This document shows positions 41,961-64,000 of a stretch of DNA of 64,000 nt, one piece after another. The notes beneath the pieces are model-generated. The model ran no database searches, had not been told where the DNA came from, and was given only the letters and a program-made list of their open reading frames with translations. The position numbers and the translations under genes are program-made. Every line of letters starts with the position of its first letter. Position 1 is the first letter of the stretch. Source of the stretch: Macrotis lagotis (taxonomy: Eukaryota > Chordata > Mammalia > Peramelemorphia > Peramelidae); contig NC_133666.1 of NCBI RefSeq assembly GCF_037893015.1, positions 653,160,957 to 653,224,956 of the forward strand, in the 5' to 3' direction.

Positions 41961-43249
41961 TTAAGAAGACTTGCAAAGAAAGGCTCTTTTTAGATATACT
42001 GCGTATTCTAGCTATTTATGCAGATCTTATACCCTTTTAATAGACTGTAAATACCTTAAGAGTCTCTGACAGGGCAACCTAGTACAATGCTCTGTACACA
42101 GCAAGCAGATAATGAATATTTGAAAAAGAATACCAGCTTAACCTTTCTTCTCCTTTTAAATGAACAGGTCAAAGACCAACCAACTCCAAGGGAATCTCAA
42201 TTTTCTCTTGTATGAGATAACAATAAATAAATAGTAATGACGAAAGGTTTCTAAGTTGATCAGGCATATGTTTCCCCTATTTGGGGGCATTTGGTGAACA
42301 CAAGGTTTGTTCTGTACTGGCAGAATGAGGATGAGATATGAAATGATTCTGTATTTAAACCTGTGTTAACTTTGCTCTTGGGTGTAAACAGCTATTTACT
42401 ACAATCATTTTCCCTCTTATCTGCTTTGTCTCTCTTCCTTTTAAACATGCTAGCAATAAGTGAGTTAAACAGGAAGGTCTTTAGTTTTTTCTTCTTCCCC
42501 CCACTCTCTCTCACTCCATAATTCATAGTTGCACAGTCAGAATTCTGTAGATTGTGTTGGTTTAAATTCATGAGAGCAAGTTTCCCCCATATCTTCATAT
42601 TCTTAAACAAAATCTAGCTTGAAAAAACAATACATAAATTGAGATTCATTAAAAGGAAATGGATTGGTTTTTGATTTTTACTTCTCTTCCAGGAATCCAC
42701 TCAAAGAAACTAATGATTTTAAGAAATAATAATTATAATGATACACCATGCAAACTCCTAATCTGAGAATGCCTGTAGGAGGAAATAAAGAAGATTCCAT
42801 GATGCCCACTGTCTCCAAGTGAAGATATCAAAAAGAAAGTTGAGAAAAATATTGGATAGTTGGTTCCTCTGAAATAAACTATTAGCCCCAAATGCTTAGG
42901 CAGCTAGCCTGGTCTCATATGCTTGACAGGGCTAGCCACAGTACAGAAGAAGTTTAACTTCAAGTGAAGGATTTTGACAGAATAAGAAGCCCATCAATCC
43001 TGAGGTAGATGAAGTTCAATAGAAAAGGTTCTGTTAAAAAATCCACCACCAGGTTCAACCCCCTCTTAGTGGCACAATGCATATTGATCAAATATGCATA
43101 TTCACTAGACTCTTCTCATTTTATAGATAACAAAAACAGAAACCAGGTCAGTGACTTGCAAGGTCACACACCAATCAACCATACAGCTGAATACCACAAG
43201 ATTTTGCAAGCCTAGGCCAAGAAGTTGACAACATTTTGCAGTTTTGCTT

Positions 43250-43470
43250 GGAGAAAATTAAATATCAAAAAAGACCAGCTAGGGAGCCAAAAGCTTGCCC
43301 TTAAAATCTGAACATACAAAGGACATTCCTGGTGCAGATTTCCCATCCAGGTGCATCCTTTTCCTCCCCAAGGCAGTGCAGGCCCCGGGCAGGTCCAACA
43401 GTGGTGGACATATTCCAGAGACATTTGGCAAATCCTTTGAAGCAGTTGGACAGCTTCTCCATATCTGAAA
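43250..43470 (-). other. Open stretch behind a strong acceptor, unassigned
   Basis: Minus strand has a pyrimidine tract ending TCTTTTTCAG at about 43466, followed by about 70 open codons (YGEAVQLLQRICQMSLEY start). I do not recognise the product and see no donor or polyadenylation signal. Could be a decayed pseudogene or chance. Confidence 0.2.
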
Positions 43471-44958
43471 AAGAGGGAAATAAACACAGAACTACAGCAA
43501 GACACACATAAAAGAGAAAGGAAAAACCAGTGACTTCAACATTCTGCTAAGAGTCTGGATAAGAGAAATTTTAACAAATTTCCAATGAACCTAATAAGTG
43601 CTCAAGAAGTACTGGCTTTATTTCCCATATAAAAAAAAAAGAATCAGAGGCATATGAAATGAATAGTTGAAAAAATAAGATCTAACTGGGGGACGGGGGA
43701 TGAAGAGAGAAGAAAAACTCATTGAATTGAAGAGGTGAATTTAGTTTTGCTGAAAGAGCTAAGAGGGTATGTAAACTAAGTGGGAATAACAAAGGCAGGC
43801 CCAGAAATGCCCAAAGGCAGAGGGTCCTGGGTTCTAGGAGCCTGAGGTAAAAGGCCTTTAGAATCAGCAGTGGATAAAAGAGCTGGAAAGTGAACTTGTA
43901 TTATTGGAAGAAGTATAAAAAGACCCATAGGAAAAGGTGGTACTACGTGATTCATGTGTTTTCAGTAGTAATGCTTCTATACTGGCCAGAGGGACTTGAA
44001 AAGAAAAAAATTCCCAAGTCTACAAAATACATTCCCCACGAAGAACAGAAATTTGATGAAAGGCATGGGAACACAATGCACATAAGACAACTTCACAAAT
44101 AACATTCAAGACATGAGAGCATAATTCTTTCCTTCCCTCCCCCTCACAGTCTAATATTTTGGTTGGGCAACTCTTTTCTCAAAAATACAGCACCATTTGG
44201 TGGGGAAGAGGAAAGACATGCTTGCCTAAAAAGTATAAAATAAACCAACTGTATTATTATTATTTTAATTCCATTTCTGTTGATTAAAAGTTACAAATGA
44301 TTAGTTCCTAAACTATAACATGTTAGTTATCCTGTTTTGTTTACAACTAAAAATATCACAAAATTCAAACTATAGGTTAACATGTTGTGAGGCATAACAC
44401 ATCCCTGATGCCTGTGAAAAGAACCAAGTATTTGCACAAATAAGGTTGGATTTATAAAGAAAACCTCCAAACTACAACATTGTACTTGAAAATAAGCATC
44501 AGCTTATCTTTGGAATTGAATTCAAATGTCTATATGACTGAACAAGTTTAAGAAAATGTTTTCCATGTTTCCACTACATATAAAATCTATGTAATACATG
44601 TCAATATATCAATTTGGCAGCTATAAAAACTCTGAAAACGATTCAAAAGTTTCATTCTTTTTGAGAAAGCCATCGACAAAAAAATAATATTCACACTCAG
44701 ACTACATTTTTTAAAAAATGTTTCTTCTTTCAAAGCTTCTTTATTAATCTGAAATCTTCTTGATTATCAAAACCTAAGTCTGATTTTTCTTTTAAAAAAC
44801 ACTAAAGGTCTTTTAATCATATGAATAAAAAAAGCAGTGGGAAGATGGAGAATTCAGTAGTGCTTTTCTGAAAATCACAAAAACTAATTACAGAAGCATT
44901 CTCAAAAGAACACAATGGGATTCATTTTCTTTTAGACTTTTGGACAGCAATGTCATAC

Positions 44959-44964
44959 TTTATT
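44959..44964 (-). terminator. Distal polyadenylation signal of ELAVL1
   Basis: AATAAA on the minus strand, then about 40 bases later TTGTGTTCTTTTGAG, a fitting downstream U/GU-rich element. Another AATAAA at 44745-44740 could be the true or an extra end. Confidence 0.65.
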
Positions 44965-46047
44965 GAAAACAAACCCATGTAAAAACAAAGTTAAAATGAA
45001 AAAAAATGGTACCTGAAAAATAAATTATTTTATATAAAACAAATCAATAACTTAAAACACACTAAATATACAAAATGTTTAACCATCTACTGTACAATAT
45101 GGGAAACAATTGATAAAGCCTCCTGTCCCACAACAGATTACTTTGTAAGCGAAATGTTACATGTTAAAAGAGATGGAACCAATTTTTAAAAAAGACTTCA
45201 GGTCAAGATTTAAAGTACAGTACTATTCAAAATTACTGGTCAAATCACCAATTATCCCAACTTATGTGCTCAAAATGTCAAAAGTCATTTGCTTTTAAAT
45301 GACCAAGCAAAATATTTAACTATGTCACTGAAGGGTAACTAGGAAATAAGAAACAATCATTACAAGTCAAAGGAAAATCAAAGTTCTGAAAAGGAAACCC
45401 CATAGGATTTCAAAGATTCTGGTGGTAGCTCATCTACTCTATCATTATTAATATGGCTCATGAATTACAAACTGCACTCAACAGAAAAAAAAAAACAAAA
45501 AACTAAAAGATAAAAAAAACAAAACAAAAAGTTTCCTTCTGTGCTGCCTGTCAATCTTTAGGAAGTATGGTGGCCTGTAGCCTAGAGGTGCCAGCAGCAA
45601 GGCTAACAGGGAACACAGATGCCACACTGGGCGGGGGGAGGGGGGAGGAAGGAGCAAGGGAGGGTATATTTGTGTATTTCAAAGACCAGAAAAGTTTTAT
45701 CCAGTACACTGGCATTTGGTTTATGGAAGGAGGATTGGAGGAATAAGGGAATGATATCCTTACCATCTTACTCTCATATGAATGCTACAAAAGCATACTG
45801 AAACAAAAGTATGCTGCATCTGATATGAAACCAAACGACATGAGTAATGTTCAATTCAATATCAAAATCTGACAACTGTGCTGAATCTAAACAAAGCAAT
45901 TATCAACACAGAATATGCAAATAACCACAGCTGCTTAAGTTATAAGCCAACTATACTGGTTTTGGGGTCTTAAGCTTTCCCAATGCTGAGAGCAAGTGCA
46001 GAGCTTCAAACATTAAGTAAGGCACCTGCTTTCAGAATAGGAAAAAT

Positions 46048-46053
46048 TTATTT
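46048..46053 (-). terminator. Possible internal polyadenylation signal
   Basis: AATAAA on the minus strand, 3.2 kb after the stop codon, without a clear downstream GU-rich element. Confidence 0.2.
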
Positions 46054-48098
46054 TTCTGGAAGCAGAGACAGCTTAACCAGACTCAGTACCAGGTTCCAAA
46101 AACAACAACAACAACAAAACAATCTAGATCTGCTTTAATAGTGTACTTGTTAGATGATGGAAAGAAAGGATAGAGATGCCCTTGAGTGGGAAATCAGAAT
46201 GAAAGAACTTCCTATTAGAGGTAGAATTAGCACACAGAAAACCCTCTCTGGAGGGGACATGGTATTTTACAATGAGGAATAAATTTAAGGCAAAGCTGCA
46301 GGGGTAGAATCAACAATGTTAACTTAATTTTTAAAAAAATTACCACAAACTTAAGTATCATTTAGCAGAGGTCTAATTGATAAGCAATGGGGAAATCAGA
46401 AGCTAAAAGTTAATTAAGTGAAATCAAAATACTTCAAATATTTGCAAAATTACACTCTAAATTAATACTGTCTACTCAATTCTTTGAGTTATTTTAAATA
46501 AGGAAGCTCTGGGAAATAGAACTTCCAAAAATAAGTAGTTTTTTCATCTTTTTCAACAGGAGTGAGATTAAACTTTTTAAGCAAGCTTGGGAAAAAGATT
46601 CTTTTAGCAATATATTTTAAAAGTAAGTCTCCCTTTTAGGAACAAACTTGACAGTCTGGTTCAGGTTGAGCTAACCTACTAAATGTTCCCAGCAAAGCGG
46701 AGTGGCTGGAGCAAAATGGTGAATTGTTTCCCAGAAGTCATATATCAACAGCTAAAATTTTCCACACTCCTGCAAAGGTTCCTGAAGAAGCACCTGGGAC
46801 CTGTGGTTGACAAGTGTGTTCAAACCCATCAGGGGCCCCAAGAACCAGAAAAATGTCAGGTGACAGACACATCAAAAGTCCAAATACCTCCATAGTTTTC
46901 CATTAGTCCCAGGGTCTGAAGAACCGAGCTGAATCAAAGGAAAAGAGAATACAGATGTGGCGAAGATGCCATCATCATTTGCAAAGCATATGATTTAGGG
47001 TAGGATTCTCTTAAGCAGTCAAGCACTAGCCAAAACTGGCAGCAAATTGTAAATATAGTAGTTTCAAAGTAAGATTCAGAACTATGTCACGTCTTCATCC
47101 AGAAGACTTAAGAGAAAGGTTTTGAATGCTGCCATGACCAAAAAAATTATTATTTTCTCATAGAACACACTGACTCAAAATATAAAAATTCTCCATAGAA
47201 GACCACAGTGACTGCCTTTCCATTTACTTCAGAAAATAGGCACTGTTTCTAGACCAGAGCAGAAGCTATACTTTCCCTGCCCTCCCTCCACCCCCACCCC
47301 CATTTAAAACAAAGTAAATGGAGCAGAGACCACAAACCCTTGTCATAAAAATCAGCTACATTCCTTTGGAGTTTAACTTTTGAGGGTAAGGTGGAACCTG
47401 GGCAGTGTCCTGCAAGATCCAAGGCCAAGCCTTAATACCAATTTTTTATCATGTGAAAAAAGTTTAAAAAAAAAGAAAACTTTTAAAAAGTGGTGAAGCA
47501 AATACAAACAAGTGGTAGGGACTCAATATTTTGGAAGCTCTAGATCAATGGAAAGTAGTTATAAAACCAACCATCCAGATGCTTCTGAAATTAGTGAACT
47601 GTATTGGGAGAGAGTAATACCTATTGCCTAGTTTGTTCTTTTAAAAAAATAAATAAATCAGTAATTCCATTATACCAATAACTAAAAAAAATCATCTTTA
47701 CATAGTTCCATCTCATGTCACAGTTATAAATTGCTGGTCCTATGTCGTCCCATTTTTTTTTTTTTTGTCTCTCTGTACATTAGTTATATAAAAATCAGAT
47801 CAGGTTCTTGAAGCAGCTTTCCGGAGTTCTCTCTTCCTGCATGCTACCAGCCTACCTGCCTGTTGAAGTTTCTTTCTAACTGCCTATCAACATCCGTAGG
47901 TTTACAAAAGAATCATTCTGGGATGATACTGTTTATACTGCCACCAGTTATGTCAAGGCTTTTTTCTTGAGGCCAGTAAACTCTCCTTAAGACCTGACAA
48001 TTCTCCCTGAATGTTGGACCTTCTGTACAATACCTATCCAAAAGAAAAGAAAATTGAAAATAAAAAACAAAACAAAATTTGAGCAAAACAAAATCAAA

Positions 48099-48104
48099 TT
48101 TAAT
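48099..48104 (-). terminator. Candidate proximal polyadenylation signal of ELAVL1
   Basis: ATTAAA on the minus strand, 1195 bases after the stop codon, followed at once by a GU-rich run. An mRNA ending here would be about 2.4 kb, the size of the known human short form. Confidence 0.4.
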
Positions 48105-49299
48105 GGTCTTAAATGCAAAAGTAAAAACAAACAAAAAACACAAAAAAGCAAAAGAAAATTTAACAGAAACAGAACAACCCAAAATAGTCAAGGCAGCATG
48201 AAGAAAACTTTGGGGGTTAATCTTTTAAAACTACAAATTAAAGTCTTCTTGTTAATAGGTAACTGGCAAGAAATAAGTACTTTTCTGCTGAGTGTTCATA
48301 TGAAAGCAAATTTTCAAAACAAAACCCTACTAAGATAGAAAAAAAGAATCTAGCGCTCACAAGAAGGGATGCGAGAAATACAATGCTCAAATGTTTATGT
48401 GTTGTTACAAAATAGAGCTATCTGTGAATTTAAACTAGGTTGAATGATCTTTGAAACTGCAAAGTTCTCTCAAAAGATAATGTACCAGGATGTAGCACAA
48501 CAGGCATACACTATTTGGACAAAAGATTCAGGATGTCAAAGGAGCAACATCTGTTCACACTATTTTGGAGATTAAATTTGACTCTGGAATCTTCTTGGAG
48601 TTTCTTTGAAACTCTTTGGTCCATTCCTACTCAAACTTGGGCTTCTGAAAAATCTTTGTACTTTAATTTTGACAGCTTGGCCACGGCTCAGCGTGCAACT
48701 TACCTCCCCAATGGTGTTAAAAGTCAGGCAGGCATGCTACTACTTACAAGACCACTTTAAAAAAAACACAAAAAAACTGAAGATTAAGTCAACAAAAAGT
48801 GGCTACGAAAACTGCTTCAGAAAGCAATTTACTGTCAACTAAGGCGTCAATCATTTTAAATGCTTAAGCTATTGAGAAAAAGCACACTCAGCATCAGTCT
48901 AACATCTTTAGTTTAACAACTAAGAAGAAAAAGAATTGTTTTTCCAGTTTGTGGAAACACTAAATGAAACAAATGTTAGACAGTCTTATAAGTTAAAGCA
49001 TGCTTCAATTTTACCACCATCCAGAGGGGCTGGTTAGTTAATGCAGTCTACTAAGATTTCTGTTTCATATATATTTTAAAGGAAATAACTTAAGAAACTT
49101 AAAATTGGTCTAACATTGTGGGATCTCAAACATTTGAACATGTCAGTTGCATCCCAGAGTATAAAAAACCTTTTCATTTCTCATTTAGACTAAGACAAAC
49201 ACGTGAAAATTGGCGCAAAATGAGTTTTACACTAACAAAAAAATGCTTCAACTGGTGTCACTCTGAGTGAGCTATTCCGTACCAAACAGCGGGAGCAAG

Positions 49300-62618
<13,319 letters not shown>

Positions 62619-63389
62619 TTAAACAAAACAGCATCCTTACACAAGGTGGTTACCTGATTAAAATCTTTGGATGTGAAATTTTGGTTGGGAAATTGATCTC
62701 TCCTTAAAAGTAAAAAAGCAATAAAGTGGAGTCCTGTCACTAGGATTTCTGATATCTCAGTCAGATATCTGAACATTCTGTTCAGTTTCCTGAAATGTGC
62801 CACACATTCAATGGCACAGAATACCAGATTTGCTACTCAACATAGATAGTCTATGCCATTGTAAAATTATAACCATTTAATAACACAATCATTTGTGTAC
62901 AACAAACACCCCACATGATTTTTAAAGACTGAGGAAGTGCCTAAGCACAGTTCTTGCTCCGAGGCAATGCACCATTAGAAACAAAGAGCAGAACATCTCC
63001 AGTCAGTATTTCTGTGTATGTCTACACTCAGCTGGGACTGGATTTGAAGAGACAAACAAGGCCTAAGTATCTAAGAACAGACAATAGAGGCAAAGGGAGT
63101 TTGATCTACCCTAGTTAGGGGTATTCTCCCTTCTTTACCTTCCTTTCATCCCCTCTGCCAGCTGCCTAGACTCTATTCAGGCCACAGCTTGGAAAGAATG
63201 GGAGACACTAACTATAACTTTGGGTATCATGGAGGACCACCAAGCCATCTGTCCTGTTTGACCAGATCCCTGGCACTGTCAGCTCATGTATAAACACAAC
63301 CTAAGGATACCTGAACCTTGTCATCTATTTGCAGGTGTACCCTTAGAACTTTGGGGGGCTTTCTATTCACTTTACAGCTAAAGTTTCTT

Positions 63390-63815
63390 TTCTATGCTAT
63401 CTCCCACAGAGTGCAAGTTACTTGAGAGCAGGAATTGTCTTTCTTTTTTTAAAAAAAATTGTATTCCCAATAATTAGTTCAGTTGGTGGTTCAGTGGATT
63501 GAGCACTGGTCCTAGAATCAGAAGGACCTGAGTTCAAATCTAGCCTCAGACATTTATTAGCTGTGTGACCTTGGGCAAGTGACTTAACCCTGATGGCCTT
63601 GCATCTGGGGCCATCTCTAATCATCTTGATCCATGTCTGGTCACTGGACCCAAATGGCTCTGGAGGAGAAAATGAGGCTGGTGACTCAGCACAGCACCCC
63701 ACCTCCCCATCCAATTCACATGCTTGTCATGATATCTCCCTAATGTCAGGGTCTTCATCAAGAACAAAGGGCAAACAATAACACATAGTAAGCACTTGAA
63801 AAAAATCAATTAATT
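63390..63815 (+). mobile_element. L2 3' end interrupted by a SINE
   Basis: GCAAGTTACTTGAGAGCAGG then a tail fragment CACATAGTAAGCACTTGA at about 63781, which read as one L2 end when the inserted SINE is left out. Confidence 0.7.
63478..63780 (+). mobile_element. MAR1-type marsupial SINE, near full length
   Basis: tRNA-like head (GTGGTTCAGTGGATTGAGCA, GAGTTCAAATCTAGCCTC), body (CACTGGACCCAAATGGCTCT, GAGGAGAAAATGAGGCTGGT) and 3' end AAGAACAAAGGGCAAACAAT. A longer family than the other SINEs here. Confidence 0.85.
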
Positions 63816-64000
63816 TTCTCCCTTTTTTTCTTCCACTAGTCAAAAGTAACTCCTTTCTACAATCCAAGAAATTATGGTCACTACACTAAAGATTACCTGA
63901 ACTACTGCTAGGGTGAAAGAGTAGCTAACTTTGCATGCACAAATAATGAGGGATTAGGAAATGAGGAAATGGTTGATCTGCGCCTCAACAAATGCCTAAA

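Larger units (their letters stand above)
37561..44939. other. Intergenic region between TIMM44 promoter and ELAVL1 3' end
   Basis: Contains SINE remains (37640-37856), MIR (40519-40700), CR1/L3 (40840-41060, 41375-41960) and an unexplained open stretch (43250-43470). Nothing recognised in 37860-40080, 41961-43000 or 43500-44700, which are AT-rich. Confidence 0.6.
44940..49299 (-). other. ELAVL1: ELAVL1 3' UTR
   Basis: About 4.36 kb from the stop codon to the inferred cleavage site. No SINE or LINE is seen in it, unlike the flanks, as expected for a transcribed constrained region. AT-rich, with U-rich and GU-rich tracts on the mRNA strand (48045-48180, 45480-45540). Human ELAVL1 makes a long mRNA of about 6 kb and shorter ones of about 2.4 and 1.5 kb by alternative polyadenylation (known); this length fits the long form. 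Confidence 0.85.

Noticed and set aside
44740..44745. AATAAA as the ELAVL1 end in place of 44959-44964
   Set aside because: Not excluded, but the upstream signal comes first in the transcript and has a good U/GU-rich downstream element, so I preferred it.
47641..47660. AATAAATAAAT as a polyadenylation signal
   Set aside because: It lies on the plus strand, opposite to both genes.

Overview
The window is mammalian nuclear DNA and almost certainly marsupial. It holds two split protein genes with GT-AG introns and many copies of a tRNA-derived SINE whose body is typical of marsupial genomes, together with L1, HAL1-like, L2, CR1/L3, MIR and RTE-like retrotransposon remains. I cannot fix the species from sequence alone. 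There are no bacterial, phage or CRISPR features.

Both genes lie on the minus strand, so they read from right to left. ELAVL1 (HuR, an AU-rich-element RNA-binding protein) enters from the right edge. Its exons 4, 5 and 6 (human numbering) lie at 62531-62378, 53529-53304 and 49624-49300. A 3' UTR of about 4.4 kb then runs to a polyadenylation signal at 44964-44959. Exons 1-3 lie beyond position 64000. After an intergenic stretch of about 8 kb comes TIMM44, the mitochondrial inner-membrane import-motor tether. Its CpG-island promoter and first exon are near 37.0 kb. Twelve of its expected thirteen coding exons follow down to 486, giving 415 codons in one continuous reading frame with consistent splice phases. 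The last exon, about 39 codons in human, lies off the left edge. The order and shared strand of the two genes match human chromosome 19p13.2 as I know it.

Layout by region: 1-11.8 kb, 3' exons of TIMM44 with old SINE, MIR, L2 and CR1/L3 repeats. 11.8-26.2 kb, the 14.4-kb intron 7, built mostly of retrotransposons: an L1 tail split by a HAL1-like insertion, an L2, and two RTE-like fragments. 26.2-37.0 kb, the 5' half of TIMM44. 36.2-37.6 kb, CpG island with NRF1, ETS and YY1 motifs. 37.6-44.9 kb, intergenic, with SINE, MIR and CR1/L3 remains. 44.9-49.3 kb, ELAVL1 3' UTR, almost free of repeats and containing long U-rich and GU-rich stretches on the mRNA strand. 49.3-64 kb, ELAVL1 introns with SINE, antisense L1 and L2 copies.

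The two genes do not act in one pathway. TIMM44 links the TIM23 channel to mitochondrial Hsp70. ELAVL1 stabilises mRNAs. I see no undescribed biological system here. The best leads are regulatory: the start codon of TIMM44 inside a YY1 motif next to an NRF1 site, two frame-breaking tandem splice donors in TIMM44 (exons 6 and 7), and a GU-rich tract joined to a polyadenylation signal in the ELAVL1 3' UTR that may serve autoregulation.
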